64,000 bases of DNA from Pseudomonas viridiflava (GCF_900582195.1 NZ_UTHA01000001.1:496001-560000), one strand, 5' to 3'. Counted from the first letter of the stretch, positions 32,679 through 42,245 are shown. Translations and numbers: made by a program. The notes: generated by a model not told the origin, from the sequence alone.

Positions 32679-32700
32679 GCCGCAGGCTCTACTCTGCGGC
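32679..32700 (-). promoter_or_regulatory. Hairpin in the hupA leader
   Basis: GCCGCAG (32679-32685) pairs with CTGCGGC (32694-32700) in the 190-base gap between the rubredoxin reductase stop and hupA. It could terminate the reductase transcript or shape the hupA 5' leader; no T tract follows on either strand. Confidence 0.3.
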
Positions 32701-32799
32701 AGACGGGAGTGAGAATGGCACGCGGATACCGGCGGCGCCAGTCTCCCAGCGACCTTTGTCGGGGCAAAAGCGGGGTGATTCCGACAGAACGACCGGTAT

Positions 32800-33948
32800 T
32801 TACGCCAGCAGGGCCGGTAGCTGTTTGTTCAGGGCGAGTTTTTCCATCACCGCCGCACCGGTCAGCGCGTAGCCGAGCAATTGGCCGTCGGCGCTGTGGC
32901 ACAGGACTTTGATGTCGGCGCCCTGCCCTTCAACCGTCCAGACACCTTCGCTGCCCCGTGGCGGCGGCGAAACCACCAGCGGGCACACCGGGGTTTTCAC
33001 AGTGATCGGCATCGGGCCGTAGCTGACGGCGGTCGGGTTGCCGGCGAGGGTTTGTGCCAGTGCTCGCGCACAGCTCATGAGGGGCATTACGTACAACAGA
33101 TTCAGCCCGTCGACCTCGGCGCAGTCGCCCAAGGCGTAGATATTGGCGTGGGAGGTTTTCAGGTGGCGGTCGACCACGACGCCGCGATTGACCTGTACAC
33201 CAGCAGCCGCCGCCAGATCGATGCGTGGGCGCAGGCCGATGGCCGAAACCACCACGTCGCAAGGAATGACCTGGCCGTCGGACAGATGCGCTTCCAGGCC
33301 GTCGGCGACTTTCTGCAATCGGGTCAGTACCGGGCCGAGATGAAATTTCGCACCGAGGCTTTCCAGCCCGGCCTGCACGGCTGCCGCAGCCGCCGGGTGC
33401 AGCAGCATCGGCATGACTTGTTCACAGGGTGCAACCAGTTGCACTTCGTAGCCGCCGAGGATCAGGTCATTGGCGAATTCGCAGCCGATCAGGCCGGCGC
33501 CCAGCAACAGCACGCGGCGTTTACCGGCCGCTGCGGCGCGGAAGCGCGCGTAATCTTCGAGATCATTGATCGGGAATACCAGATCCGCACCATCGCCTTC
33601 GATGGGTACGCGCACGGTTTCTGCGCCCCATGCGAGGATGAGATCACGGTAATAAACCGCTTCTTCGTCGATCCACAGGCGCTTGTGGCCGGCATCGATG
33701 CCGCTGATGCGCGTATGAGTGCGCACCTCGGCTTTCAACTGCTCGGCCATGGCGCCCGGTTCGGCCATGCTCAGGCCGTCGGCGTCCTTGTTCTTGCCGA
33801 AACCGGTGGAGAGCATCGGTTTGGAGTAAGAGCGGCCGTCATCAGCCGTAATCAACAGCAACGGGGTTTCGCTATCGAGTTTGCGAAACTCGCGGGCCAG
33901 GTTATAGCCCGCCAGCCCAGTGCCAACGATGACGACAGGTGCGCTCAT
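32800..33948 (-). CDS. alkT: Rubredoxin-NAD(+) reductase
   Basis: This 382-residue flavoprotein passes electrons from NAD(P)H to rubredoxin. The N-terminal FAD-binding Rossmann motif is [16 protein letters not shown] (residues 5-20). A second nucleotide motif [16 protein letters not shown] (about 148-163) binds NADH, and GDCAEVDG near residue 270 closes the FAD site. The rubredoxin gene lies 21 bases upstream and is co-directional, so the pair forms an operon. Such pairs serve alkane hydroxylation or oxidative-stress functions; no alkane hydroxylase is in this window. ATG 33948; length is standard. Confidence 0.93.
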   Translation of the reverse strand: MSAPVVIVGTGLAGYNLAREFRKLDSETPLLLITADDGRSYSKPMLSTGFGKNKDADGLSMAEPGAMAEQLKAEVRTHTRISGIDAGHKRLWIDEEAVYYRDLILAWGAETVRVPIEGDGADLVFPINDLEDYARFRAAAAGKRRVLLLGAGLIGCEFANDLILGGYEVQLVAPCEQVMPMLLHPAAAAAVQAGLESLGAKFHLGPVLTRLQKVADGLEAHLSDGQVIPCDVVVSAIGLRPRIDLAAAAGVQVNRGVVVDRHLKTSHANIYALGDCAEVDGLNLLYVMPLMSCARALAQTLAGNPTAVSYGPMPITVKTPVCPLVVSPPPRGSEGVWTVEGQGADIKVLCHSADGQLLGYALTGAAVMEKLALNKQLPALLA

Positions 33949-33969
33949 GCCTTACTCCTTTCGATTTGC

Positions 33970-34137
33970 TTAGTTGATTTCGATCATTTCGAAGTCCATT
34001 TTGCCGACGCCGCAGTCCGGGCACAGCCAGTCTGCCGGTACGTCTTCCCAACGGGTGCCCGGCGCAATGCCGTCATCCGGCCAGCCGTCGGCTTCGTTGT
34101 AGATCAGGCCACAGACGATGCATTGCCACTTTTTCAT
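33970..34137 (-). CDS. rubA: Rubredoxin
   Basis: This 55-residue iron protein ([20 protein letters not shown] onward) has the two Cys-x-x-Cys knuckles that hold the iron: CIVC (residues 6-9) and CPDC (39-42). It has the typical aromatic core and the D-G-I-x-P-G-T motif. It is the electron acceptor of the reductase encoded 21 bases downstream. As I recall, P. aeruginosa has two tandem copies here; this genome shows one. Confidence 0.95.
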   Translation of the reverse strand: MKKWQCIVCGLIYNEADGWPDDGIAPGTRWEDVPADWLCPDCGVGKMDFEMIEIN

Positions 34138-34338
34138 TCAGATACTTCCTCAGGGTTCAGGCTGGGTGCCGGCGCGGACGGTCGATGGGTGTTGCGCTGC
34201 CATCCGGCTCAGGGCGTTTTGTACTGATGGTGCCGGGCAGATGCAAGCCTGTTCGGCGCAACGGCGACCCGGATCAATCAATAGCGCAGCTCGCCATGGT
34301 AAGCTCGCGGCCTCATTTGCGGCCAATAATGACTCATT

Positions 34339-34899
34339 GTGCAACATTCAAATGCCTGCCCGACCCCGCTCTGGCTGACCCAAAGCCGACTGACGCCCCT
34401 CCCCGATTCGTTGACCCTCGACTGGCTGTTCGACGAAGGCTCCCTCACCCGCCGCCTGACCCGGCTGTCCCATGAGGGCTTCAGCGTCACGCCCTTGTTC
34501 GAAGGCTGGGACACCCTGCGCGCTGACGAATGCACTGCACTGGATCTGGCCGAGGGTAGCGAAGGCTGGGTGCGCGAGGTGTATTTGCGCGGTCACGGCG
34601 AAGCCTGGGTGTTTGCCCGTAGCGTGGCTTCGCGCGCCGCCTTGCAGGGCGACGGTTTGCACATGGATGAACTGGGCAGCCGCTCGCTGGGCGAATTGCT
34701 GTTTTGCGATCAGGCGTTCCAGCGCCGCGCCCTCGAAGTTTGTCACTACCCTGAACAATGGTTGCCGCCAGACGTGAAAGCACCTGAGCTGTGGGGCCGG
34801 CGTTCGCGTTTCGACCGTGGCGCGCTGAGCGTACTGGTCGCGGAAATCTTCCTGCCGAGCCTGTGGACCGCCGCCCGCGCCCATCCGGAGAATTGCTGA
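34339..34899 (+). CDS. ubiC: Chorismate pyruvate-lyase UbiC
   Basis: UbiC converts chorismate to 4-hydroxybenzoate and pyruvate, the first step of ubiquinone synthesis. The 186-residue product contains the family features [26 protein letters not shown] (adjoining pieces), [18 protein letters not shown] (active-site Arg region) and [22 protein letters not shown]. The start appears to be GTG 34339; no ATG is available in frame nearby and the ribosome-binding site is weak. Its stop overlaps the ubiA start (TGATG), so the two are coupled. Confidence 0.93.
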   Translation: MQHSNACPTPLWLTQSRLTPLPDSLTLDWLFDEGSLTRRLTRLSHEGFSVTPLFEGWDTLRADECTALDLAEGSEGWVREVYLRGHGEAWVFARSVASRAALQGDGLHMDELGSRSLGELLFCDQAFQRRALEVCHYPEQWLPPDVKAPELWGRRSRFDRGALSVLVAEIFLPSLWTAARAHPENC

Positions 34900-35789
34900 T
34901 GTATCAGAGCCTGCTCAAGTCCCTGAACCGCTTGAACCCGCGCGCCTGGGATTTCATTCAGTTGACGCGGATGGACAAGCCGATCGGCATTTACCTGCTG
35001 CTGTGGCCGACGCTATGGGCGCTGTGGATTGCCGGCAAAGGTTCGCCGTCGCTGGCCAACGTGGTGATTTTTGTCCTCGGCGTGATCCTGACCCGCGCCG
35101 GCGGCTGCGTGATCAACGACTGGGCCGATCGCAAGGTTGACGGCCACGTCAAACGCACCGCGCAACGGCCCTTGGCGGCAGGCAGGATCAGCTCGAAAGA
35201 AGCATTGGTGTTTTTTGCGCTGTTAATGGGCGTGAGTTTTCTGCTGGTGCTGTGCACCAATGCACCGACCATTTGGTTGTCGCTGGGCGGTTTGGCGCTG
35301 GCCTTCACTTATCCGTTCATGAAGCGCTACACCTATTACCCGCAAGTGGTGCTGGGCGCAGCGTTTTCGTGGGGAATGCCGATGGCGTTCACGGCCGAGA
35401 CCGGTGAGCTGCCGGCGGCAGCGTGGCTGCTGTGGATCGCCAACCTGCTGTGGACGGTGGGTTACGACACCTATTACGCGATGACCGATCGCGACGATGA
35501 TTTGAAGATTGGCGTGAAGTCGACGGCGATTCTGTTTGGCGAGGCGGATCGGGTGATCATCCTGAGCTTGCAGGCGTTGTCGCTGGGCTGCCTGTTGCTG
35601 GCCGGTTCGAAGTTCGAGTTGGGGATGTGGTTCCATCTCGGCTTGCTGGTGGCTGCCGGGTGTTATGCGTGGGAGTTCTGGTACACGCGAGATCGCGACC
35701 GGATGCGCTGCTTCAAGGCGTTTTTGCACAACCACTGGGCCGGGTTGGCGATTTTTGTCGGGATCGTGCTGGATTACGCATTGCGTTAA
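34899..35789 (+). CDS. ubiA: 4-hydroxybenzoate octaprenyltransferase UbiA
   Basis: This 296-residue inner-membrane prenyltransferase attaches the polyprenyl chain to 4-hydroxybenzoate. Both Asp-rich motifs are present: [15 protein letters not shown] and [19 protein letters not shown] bind prenyl diphosphate through magnesium. About eight or nine membrane helices are visible. ATG 34899 overlaps the ubiC stop; the frame continues upstream but only within ubiC. It uses the product of the gene before it. Confidence 0.95.
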   Translation: MYQSLLKSLNRLNPRAWDFIQLTRMDKPIGIYLLLWPTLWALWIAGKGSPSLANVVIFVLGVILTRAGGCVINDWADRKVDGHVKRTAQRPLAAGRISSKEALVFFALLMGVSFLLVLCTNAPTIWLSLGGLALAFTYPFMKRYTYYPQVVLGAAFSWGMPMAFTAETGELPAAAWLLWIANLLWTVGYDTYYAMTDRDDDLKIGVKSTAILFGEADRVIILSLQALSLGCLLLAGSKFELGMWFHLGLLVAAGCYAWEFWYTRDRDRMRCFKAFLHNHWAGLAIFVGIVLDYALR

Positions 35790-35800
35790 GAATTTAAACC

Positions 35801-35890
35801 TGTGGGAGCGAGCTTGCTCGCGAAAGCAGTGTGTCAGTTAACGCATTGGTTGACTGACACGACGCCTCCGCGAGCAAGCTCGCTCCCACA
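35801..35890. repeat. REP doublet (inverted pair)
   Basis: tgtgggagcgagcttgctcg at the left and its inverse cgagcaagctcgctcccaca at the right enclose about 50 bases, which themselves hold a tgtcag...ctgaca stem. This is the classical Pseudomonas REPIN arrangement, lying between the convergent ubiA and COG4315-type genes. Confidence 0.9.
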
Positions 35891-35902
35891 GGGGATTTGC
35901 GT

Positions 35903-36286
35903 TTACTTGGCTTTGGCGACTTTCCACGCGCCATCCATTTTGCCGTCGCCGGTCATGTCACCAGCCTTTTTGTCCATGACGAAGGTGTACAGCGGCATAC
36001 CTTGGTAAGCCCACTGCATCGAGCCATCGTCACGCTTGATCACCGTCCAGTCGCCCATCGACTTATCGCCGGCCTCAGCCTTCAACGGTGGCCAATTCGC
36101 AGCACACTTGTCGTTACACGCGGATTTGCCAGCGGAGTCCTTGGCGAAGGTATACAGGGTCATGCCCTTGTGATCGGTGTACATGCCGTCCTTCTCCATC
36201 GCCGGATCGGCCGCCACGGCCAGTCCCGGCAATGTCAGGGCCGCGGCCATCAGCAGGGCTTTGAAAGAAACAGTCATTCGCGTCAT
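35903..36286 (-). CDS. Secreted repeat protein of the COG4315 type
   Basis: The 127-residue protein has a signal peptide (MTRMTVSFKALLMAAALTLPGLAVA). It carries two copies of the Y-x-[FWY]-x-x-D-type unit: GMTLYTFAKDSAGKSACND and GMPLYTFVMDKKAGDMTGDG, each preceded by a short strand. A Cys pair (CNDKC) and W-P-P-L follow the first unit. The function is unknown; members are periplasmic or surface lipoprotein-like. ATG 36286 has GAAGG. The promoter side faces phoB, and a near-consensus Pho box on this strand sits about 120 bases upstream, so it may belong to the phosphate-starvation regulon. Confidence 0.8.
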   Translation of the reverse strand: MTRMTVSFKALLMAAALTLPGLAVAADPAMEKDGMYTDHKGMTLYTFAKDSAGKSACNDKCAANWPPLKAEAGDKSMGDWTVIKRDDGSMQWAYQGMPLYTFVMDKKAGDMTGDGKMDGAWKVAKAK

Positions 36287-36363
36287 GGAAACCTTCTTTT
36301 GTGGTTGTCAGGATTCGGACCTAAAGCTTAGTTCAGCATTCGTACAATCGCCGCCCTGAAATA

Positions 36364-36381
36364 CTGTCACACGACTGCAAT
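36364..36381 (+). promoter_or_regulatory. Pho box for phoB
   Basis: CTGTCAC-ACGA-CTGCAAT fits the PhoB direct repeat (CTGTCAT-N4-CTGTCAT) with three mismatches. Eight bases further is TATCTA (36390-36395), a fitting -10 for a PhoB-activated promoter. Autoregulation of phoBR is established for the family. Confidence 0.6.
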
Positions 36382-36404
36382 AATTCCGTTATCTAATGCG
36401 GCAC

Positions 36405-36422
36405 AAGACAGTTAAATGACAA
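36405..36422 (-). promoter_or_regulatory. Pho box facing the COG4315-type gene
   Basis: On the minus strand TTGTCAT-TTAA-CTGTCTT matches the Pho box with only two mismatches. Nine bases downstream on this strand lies TAGATA (36395-36390), the complement of the phoB -10 hexamer. It lies inside the phoB leader, 13 bases before the phoB ATG. Confidence 0.55.
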
Positions 36423-36434
36423 GAGGATTAAGGC

Positions 36435-37124
36435 ATGGTTGGCAGGAGCATTCTGATCGTCGACGACGAAGCGCCCATTCGCGAAATGATCGCCGTGGCG
36501 TTGGAAATGGCCGGCTATGACTGCCTCGAGGCAGAGAACTCGCAGCAGGCACACGCTATCATCGTCGACCGCAAACCGGACCTGATCCTGCTCGACTGGA
36601 TGCTGCCCGGCACCTCCGGCATCGAGCTGGCCCGTCGCCTGAAACGTGATGAGCTGACCGGGGACATCCCGATCATCATGCTCACCGCCAAGGGTGAAGA
36701 GGACAACAAGATCCAGGGTCTTGAAGTCGGCGCCGACGACTACATCACCAAACCGTTTTCCCCGCGCGAACTGGTCGCCCGCCTGAAAGCCGTACTGCGC
36801 CGCGCCGGGCCGACCGACGGCGAAGCGCCGATCGAAGTCGGTGGCCTGCTGCTCGACCCGATCAGCCACCGCGTAACCATCGACGGCAAACCCGCCGAGA
36901 TGGGCCCGACCGAATACCGTCTGCTGCAATTCTTCATGACCCACCAGGAACGCGCCTATACCCGTGGCCAGCTACTGGACCAGGTCTGGGGCGGCAACGT
37001 CTATGTTGAAGAGCGTACCGTCGACGTGCACATCCGCCGCCTGCGCAAGGCCCTCGGCGACGCTTACGAAAATCTGGTACAAACCGTGCGCGGCACCGGC
37101 TACCGGTTTTCCACCAAGGCCTGA
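36435..37124 (+). CDS. phoB: Phosphate regulon response regulator PhoB
   Basis: This 229-residue OmpR-family regulator has a receiver domain with acidic pocket D10/D11, phospho-acceptor D54 ([10 protein letters not shown]), T84 and K106 (ITKPFS), and a C-terminal winged helix ([30 protein letters not shown] and [12 protein letters not shown]). Phosphorylated PhoB activates Pho boxes such as those before pstS, pstC and its own gene. ATG 36435 has AGG upstream. It forms an operon with phoR 38 bases downstream. Confidence 0.97.
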   Translation: MVGRSILIVDDEAPIREMIAVALEMAGYDCLEAENSQQAHAIIVDRKPDLILLDWMLPGTSGIELARRLKRDELTGDIPIIMLTAKGEEDNKIQGLEVGADDYITKPFSPRELVARLKAVLRRAGPTDGEAPIEVGGLLLDPISHRVTIDGKPAEMGPTEYRLLQFFMTHQERAYTRGQLLDQVWGGNVYVEERTVDVHIRRLRKALGDAYENLVQTVRGTGYRFSTKA

Positions 37125-37162
37125 GCCGACCGCCAGACTCGCAGACAAGGACCGTATTTCCC

Positions 37163-38485
37163 GTGAATCAAAACTGGCATGGCACCCTGATTCGCCACAT
37201 GCTGCTGCTGGTCACCGCCTGCCTGGTGATCGGCCTGATCACCGGCTATTACGGCTGGAGCCTCGCGGCGGGCCTGGGGATCTATCTGGCCTGGACGCTC
37301 AAGCAATTGCTGCGGCTGCACGAATGGCTGCGCCAGCATCAACCCGACGAAGCACCGCCCGATGGCTATGGCCTGTGGGGCGAAGTGTTCGACAGCATCT
37401 ACCACCTGCAACGCCGCGACCAACGCGTACGCGGACGCCTGCAAGCGGTGATCGACCGGGTTCAGGAATCGACCGCTGCGCTGAAAGACGCGGTGATCAT
37501 GCTCGACAGCGACGGCAACCTGGAATGGTGGAACCGCGCCGCCGAAACCTTGCTCGGCCTGAAGACCCCGCAAGACAGCGGCCAACCGGTAACCAACCTG
37601 GTGCGGCATCCGCGCTTCAAGGAATACTTCGAGCAGGACAGCTACGCCGAGCCGCTGGAAATCCCCTCGCCAACCAACGATCGCGTGCGCATCCAGCTGT
37701 ACCTGACCCGCTACGGCAACAATGAACACTTGATGCTGGTGCGCGACGTCACGCGCATCCATCAGCTGGAACAGATGCGCAAAGACTTCATCGCCAACGT
37801 CTCCCACGAGTTGCGCACCCCCCTGACGGTGATCTGCGGCTATCTGGAAACCCTGCTCGACAACGTCGAAGAAGTTAACCCGCGCTGGAGTCGCGCCCTG
37901 CAGCAGATGCAACAACAGGGCGGGCGCATGCAAACGCTGCTCAACGATTTGTTGCTGCTGGCGAAACTCGAAGCCACCGATTACCCGTCGGACAACCAGC
38001 CCGTGCAGGTCGACACGCTGTTGCAATCGATCAAAAGCGATGCGCAGCAATTGTCCGGCGCGAAGAACCAGCGCATCACCCTCGAAGCCGACACCAGCCT
38101 GTTGCTCAAGGGCAGCGAGGCGGAATTGCGCAGTGCGTTTTCCAATCTGGTGTTCAACGCGGTGAAGTACACCCCGGCCGAGGGCAACATCCGCATTCGC
38201 TGGTGGGGCGACGATCAGGGCGCGCATCTGAGCGTGCAGGATTCCGGGATCGGCATCGACAGCAAACACCTGCCGCGCCTGACTGAACGTTTCTACCGCG
38301 TCGACTCCAGCCGCAACTCCAACACCGGCGGCACCGGGCTCGGCCTGGCCATCGTCAAGCACGTGTTGCTGCGCCACCGCGCGCGCATGGAGATCAGCAG
38401 CGTGCCCGGTCACGGCAGCACGTTCACCTGCCATTTCGCCCCGGCTCAGGTGGCTCAGGCGCGGGCGATCAGCGCCGCTGAGTAA
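37163..38485 (+). CDS. phoR: Phosphate regulon sensor kinase PhoR
   Basis: The 440-residue membrane kinase has two N-terminal helices (about 12-45) with almost no periplasmic loop, which suits a kinase that senses the Pst transporter and PhoU rather than a periplasmic ligand. A PAS domain (about 95-195) follows, then HisKA with H215 in NVSHELRTP and the HATPase domain with N box (SNLVFNAVKYTP) and glycine boxes (DSGIGID; GGTGLGLAIVKHVL). The start is GTG 37163. It phosphorylates PhoB encoded upstream. Confidence 0.96.
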   Translation: MNQNWHGTLIRHMLLLVTACLVIGLITGYYGWSLAAGLGIYLAWTLKQLLRLHEWLRQHQPDEAPPDGYGLWGEVFDSIYHLQRRDQRVRGRLQAVIDRVQESTAALKDAVIMLDSDGNLEWWNRAAETLLGLKTPQDSGQPVTNLVRHPRFKEYFEQDSYAEPLEIPSPTNDRVRIQLYLTRYGNNEHLMLVRDVTRIHQLEQMRKDFIANVSHELRTPLTVICGYLETLLDNVEEVNPRWSRALQQMQQQGGRMQTLLNDLLLLAKLEATDYPSDNQPVQVDTLLQSIKSDAQQLSGAKNQRITLEADTSLLLKGSEAELRSAFSNLVFNAVKYTPAEGNIRIRWWGDDQGAHLSVQDSGIGIDSKHLPRLTERFYRVDSSRNSNTGGTGLGLAIVKHVLLRHRARMEISSVPGHGSTFTCHFAPAQVAQARAISAAE

Positions 38486-38595
38486 TGTCGCACTAGGCAA
38501 TCGCCAGGTCAGCCGCTACATTGGCTGACTTGTGCCTGCCTTTCAGGCGCGACTTTTACCTCTCTTGAATCACACGGAACCCGCAAAACTCCATC

Positions 38596-39936
38596 ATGGA
38601 CCCTTCCCCTGGCTTGTCCCTCGCAACAATATTCGCCGATTTCGGCATGATCCTTTTTGCTCTGATCCTGGTTTTGCTCAACGGCTTTTTCGTTGCGGCG
38701 GAATTCGCCATGGTCAAACTGCGCTCGACCCGGGTCGAGGCCATCGCTGATCAGAACGGCTGGCGCGGGCACATCCTGCGCACCGTACACAGTCAGCTCG
38801 ATGCGTACCTCTCGGCGTGTCAGTTGGGTATCACCCTCGCCTCCCTCGGCCTTGGCTGGGTCGGTGAGCCGGCCTTCGCACACATTCTCGAGCCGCTGCT
38901 GAGCGCGGTCGGCGTGCAGTCGCCGGAAGTGGTCAAAGGCATTTCGTTCTTCACCGCGTTTTTCATCATTTCGTACCTGCACATCGTGGTCGGCGAGCTG
39001 GCCCCGAAATCCTGGGCGATCCGCAAACCCGAGTTGCTGTCGCTGTGGACGGCGGTGCCGCTGTACCTGTTCTACTGGGCGATGTACCCGGCGATCTACC
39101 TGCTCAACGCCAGCGCCAACGCGATTCTGCGGATTGCCGGCCAGGGCGAACCCGGCCCGCACCACGAACACCATTACAGCCGCGAAGAACTGAAACTGAT
39201 CCTGCACTCCAGCCGGGGTCAGGATCCGAGCGATCAGGGCATGCGCGTGTTGGCCTCGGCCGTGGAAATGGGCGAGCTGGAAGTGGTCGACTGGGCCAAC
39301 TCCCGCGAAGACCTGATCACCCTCGAATTCAACGCACCGCTGAAGGAAATCCTGGCGATGTTCCGTCGCCACAAGTTCAGCCGTTATCCGGTGTACGACA
39401 GCGAGCGCCAGGAGTTCGTCGGCCTGCTGCACATCAAGGATCTGCTACTGGAACTGGCGGCGCTGGACCACATTCCCGAGTCGTTCAACCTGGCTGAGCT
39501 GACCCGTCCGCTGGAGCGCGTGTCGCGCCATATGCCGCTGTCGCAGTTGCTGGAGCAGTTCCGCAAGGGCGGCTCGCACTTCGCCGTGGTCGAGGAGGCT
39601 GACGGCAACATCATCGGCTACCTGACCATGGAAGACGTGCTGGAGGTGCTGGTCGGCGACATTCAGGACGAACACCGCAAGGCTGAACGCGGCATCCTCG
39701 CCTATCAGCCGGGCAAGTTGCTGGTGCGCGGTGATACACCGCTGTTCAAGGTTGAACGCCTGCTGGGCATCGACCTTGATCACATCGAAGCGGAAACCCT
39801 TGCCGGTCTGGTTTACGAAACCCTGAAACGGGTGCCGGAAGAGGAAGAAGTGCTGGAAGTCGAAGGCCTGCGGATCATCATCAAGAAGATGAAAGGGCCG
39901 AAGATTGTGCTGGCCAAGGTGTTGATGCTGGACTGA
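38596..39936 (+). CDS. CNNM/CorC-family membrane transporter with CBS domains
   Basis: This 446-residue hemolysin-C/CorC family protein has an N-terminal CNNM (DUF21) membrane domain (about 15-200; FALILVLLNGFFVAAEFAMVKLR, QLGITLASLGLGWVGEPA), two CBS modules (about 215-345; FSRYPVYDSERQEFVGLLHIKDLL and HFAVVEEADGNIIGYLTMEDVLEVLVGD in pieces), and a C-terminal CorC_HlyC domain (GDTPLFKVERLLGIDLDHIEAETLAG). Such proteins export magnesium/cobalt or act in ion homeostasis; the substrate here is unknown. It stands alone after phoBR, as in PA5362-type neighbourhoods. Confidence 0.88.
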   Translation: MDPSPGLSLATIFADFGMILFALILVLLNGFFVAAEFAMVKLRSTRVEAIADQNGWRGHILRTVHSQLDAYLSACQLGITLASLGLGWVGEPAFAHILEPLLSAVGVQSPEVVKGISFFTAFFIISYLHIVVGELAPKSWAIRKPELLSLWTAVPLYLFYWAMYPAIYLLNASANAILRIAGQGEPGPHHEHHYSREELKLILHSSRGQDPSDQGMRVLASAVEMGELEVVDWANSREDLITLEFNAPLKEILAMFRRHKFSRYPVYDSERQEFVGLLHIKDLLLELAALDHIPESFNLAELTRPLERVSRHMPLSQLLEQFRKGGSHFAVVEEADGNIIGYLTMEDVLEVLVGDIQDEHRKAERGILAYQPGKLLVRGDTPLFKVERLLGIDLDHIEAETLAGLVYETLKRVPEEEEVLEVEGLRIIIKKMKGPKIVLAKVLMLD

Positions 39937-39937
39937 T

Positions 39938-39982
39938 GGGCTGATTCAGCCCCGCGCCGCTTCCTTCGCGAGCAGGCTCCGG
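39938..39982. repeat. Hairpin plus degenerate REP fragment
   Basis: GGGCTG-ATT-CAGCCC (39938-39952) directly follows the transporter stop and may assist termination, without a T tract. It is followed by a partial REP half (cttcgcgagcaggctc) that lacks its inverse partner. Confidence 0.4.
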
Positions 39983-40019
39983 GCGGCGTTCCGACGAAGG
40001 GGCCCGCAGGTGCAGCAGA

Positions 40020-40916
40020 TCATTGCTTGCCCAACGCAAAGTTGGGCAACGCGCCCAGCGGCTGGTTGAACTGATACGGAATCGACACCAGCCCCTCCCC
40101 GGTATTGCGCTGCACCACAAAGTGCAGGTGCGGGCCGCTGCTGTTGCCGGTGTTGCCCGACAGCGCCAGCGGACTGCCCACCGTCACCCTTTGCCCCTCG
40201 CGCACGCTTACCGAGCCTTGCTTGAGATGCAGGTACACGCCCATCGTGCCGTCGTCATGCAGCACCCGCACAAAGTTGCCGGACGCATCGTTGCCGCGTC
40301 CGCTCTGTGAATTCTCGGTTTTCACCACGACCCCGGCCCGCGCAGCAATGATTGGCGTGCCGACCGGCATGGCGATGTCCATCGCGTACTTGTTCTTCGG
40401 CCCGTAGTGGCTGTACTGGCCGTTGGCGCCCTGACTCAGGCGGAATGGACCGCCGCGCCATGGCAGCGGATAGCGATAGCCCTGAGCGGTTCCGCCAGGG
40501 TCGCCGAGGGAGTAGTGAAATTGCGGCGTGTACACCAGCGGCTGCTTGCCGGATACCGCCGTCAGCAACGCCAGCCGCGTATTGCTGCGTGCAGGCAGCA
40601 CGCGGCGGATTGTTTTAGTCGGTGCGCCACGTACATTGCTCAGCCCGGTGAACGCCAGCGCAACCTCAACCGGCGCATAAAGATCGTTGCGCACAAAGAC
40701 CACGTCGACGCCCTTCTGCTTTTTGATATCGAGGTACACCTGCCGCTCAAGGCGCTCGACCATGCGGTCCTGAAAGACGAACACCTGCGAGCCTTTGCTC
40801 GGCCGGTCGCTGTAGGAGACCACGCCGTTGGCGTCGGTGGATTTGTAAATGGTCATGGCCACAGCCGAGGTGGAGGCCGCGAAGAGACCACAGAAAAACA
40901 GCAGGCGCGCGAGCAT
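40020..40916 (-). CDS. Periplasmic M23-family metallopeptidase
   Basis: The 298-residue protein has a signal peptide (MLARLLFFCGLFAASTSAVA), an N-terminal DUF4124-like segment (MTIYKSTDANGVVSYSDRPS), a beta-rich middle, and a C-terminal LytM/M23 domain. Zinc ligands are visible as H-Y-G-x7-D (HYGPKNKYAMDIAMPVGTPI) and the HLHF motif (GNSSGPHLHFVVQ). M23 enzymes cut peptidoglycan cross-links, here presumably as a housekeeping hydrolase in the periplasm. TTG 40922 is also in frame, but ATG 40916 gives the normal signal peptide. It is a monocistronic gene flanked by REPs. Confidence 0.9.
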   Translation of the reverse strand: MLARLLFFCGLFAASTSAVAMTIYKSTDANGVVSYSDRPSKGSQVFVFQDRMVERLERQVYLDIKKQKGVDVVFVRNDLYAPVEVALAFTGLSNVRGAPTKTIRRVLPARSNTRLALLTAVSGKQPLVYTPQFHYSLGDPGGTAQGYRYPLPWRGGPFRLSQGANGQYSHYGPKNKYAMDIAMPVGTPIIAARAGVVVKTENSQSGRGNDASGNFVRVLHDDGTMGVYLHLKQGSVSVREGQRVTVGSPLALSGNTGNSSGPHLHFVVQRNTGEGLVSIPYQFNQPLGALPNFALGKQ

Positions 40917-41036
40917 GGGCAAGAGTCTGTCGAAGTAAGGCCTGGAAATGAGCCTAGCAGGTGAAGCAGACCAGGCTAGTCGACAGATGTTTCAAATTGG
41001 CAGGAGCGGGAGATGGGTGGTGCTTTTGATGGCCCC

Positions 41037-41098
41037 TTCGCGAGCAGGCTCGCTCCCACATTTGGAATGCATTCCAGGGTGGGAGCGAGCCTGCTCGA
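41037..41098. repeat. REP pair, tail-to-tail, with palindromic centre
   Basis: cgcgagcaggctcgctcccaca and its inverse gggagcgagcctgctcg face each other across a perfect 14-base palindrome TGGAATGCATTCCA (41063-41076). The spacing is shorter than in the other doublets of the window. It lies between the M23 gene and the response regulator. Confidence 0.85.
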
Positions 41099-41121
41099 GA
41101 TAGCGGACTGTCAGACGACGA

Positions 41122-42078
41122 TCAAGCGCCTGGAACGAAGTGCTTCTGCGCCGTGCCGCGGGCGATCAGGCGGGAGATGTAGTCGAGCTTCTGCGCGTCC
41201 TGGTCGACGAAACGGAAGGTCAGTTGCAGCCATTCGCTGTCCGGTTTCGGTTCAAACGCGACGACGGCGTGCAGATAACCGTTGAGGCGGGCGATTTCGG
41301 CGTTGTCGCCCTGCTCCAGATCGAGCACAGCACTGTCGAGGATCTGCGGCAGGGTGTCGGTGCGTTTCACCACCAACAACGCTTCCTTGATGCTCAAAGC
41401 CTTGATCACGCATTGCTGGGTACCGCTTGGCAGGCGCAATTGGCCTTGCCCACGACCGCTGGCCGGCGCCGACGCGGCGACGGGCGCCTTGACCGGTGGG
41501 CTGTTGAGCAGGCCACGGGACGGCGCAGCGGCAGGCGCTGGCGCGGCAGCTGCCGGTTTGGCGAACGGGTTGACCGCAGCAGCGGCCGGTGCACCGCCGA
41601 CCACGGCAGGCTTGCCGCCGGTCAAGGCGCTCAGGGAATCGTTGCCGAACGCCGAGTTCATCTTGGTCGGCGCGCTGTTCATCAGGGTGTCGAGCTTGCC
41701 AACCTTGTTCAGCGCCTGCTTGACCTTGGTCAGCAGTTGCTCGTTGGTGAACGGCTTGCTGACGTAGCCGGAAACACCGGCCTGAATCGCCTGCACGACG
41801 TTTTCCTTGTCGCCACGGCTGGTCACCATAACGAACGGCATGGTCTTGAGGTTGTCTTGCTCGCGGCACCAGGTCAGCAGTTCAAGACCGGACATTTCCG
41901 GCATTTCCCAGTCGCACAGCACCAGGTCGAAGGCTTCCCTGGCCAGCATGGCCTGAGCCTTTTTGCCATTGACGGCGTCCTCGGTGCGGATCCCCGGGAA
42001 GTAATTACGCAGGCACTTTTTCACCAGGTCACGAATGAACGAAGCATCGTCCACGACCAACACACTGATCTTGCTCAT
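41122..42078 (-). CDS. Response regulator with C-terminal PilZ-like domain
   Basis: The 318-residue protein has a CheY-type receiver (1-125) with D10/D11, phospho-acceptor D56 (LVLCDWEMPEMSGLEL), T/S and Lys of VSKPFT. An Ala/Pro-rich flexible linker (about 155-215) leads to a 100-residue beta domain (LRLPSGTQQCVIKALSIKEALLVVKR onward) that I read as PilZ-like. The c-di-GMP-binding R-x-x-x-R is not obvious, so ligand binding is uncertain. It corresponds in position to PA5364. The partner kinase is not in the window. Single gene, ended by the terminator-rich neighbourhood of phoU on its upstream side. Confidence 0.8.
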   Translation of the reverse strand: MSKISVLVVDDASFIRDLVKKCLRNYFPGIRTEDAVNGKKAQAMLAREAFDLVLCDWEMPEMSGLELLTWCREQDNLKTMPFVMVTSRGDKENVVQAIQAGVSGYVSKPFTNEQLLTKVKQALNKVGKLDTLMNSAPTKMNSAFGNDSLSALTGGKPAVVGGAPAAAAVNPFAKPAAAAPAPAAAPSRGLLNSPPVKAPVAASAPASGRGQGQLRLPSGTQQCVIKALSIKEALLVVKRTDTLPQILDSAVLDLEQGDNAEIARLNGYLHAVVAFEPKPDSEWLQLTFRFVDQDAQKLDYISRLIARGTAQKHFVPGA

Positions 42079-42213
42079 CCAACACCCCTATTAAAATCCC
42101 GGCAAGCATAACGCTGGCTGATGGCACATTGCCAAAACTCTTCAGTCACGCCGGGACTTTTCGTTCGCGGGTGCTGCTTTTTAATTCGATATGCCTTCTG
42201 AAAAGCACAAACG

Positions 42214-42245
42214 AAAACGCCCGGCCAAAGGGCCGGGCGCTTTTC
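42214..42245 (-). terminator. Bidirectional rho-independent terminator after phoU
   Basis: AAAACGCCCGGCC pairs with GGCCGGGCGCTTTT around an AAAG loop. It lies 11 bases past the phoU stop and ends the pst-phoU transcript. Confidence 0.85.

Noticed and set aside
37100..38500. 466-codon minus-strand frame opposite phoR
   Set aside because: Antisense to a complete histidine kinase gene with all catalytic boxes.
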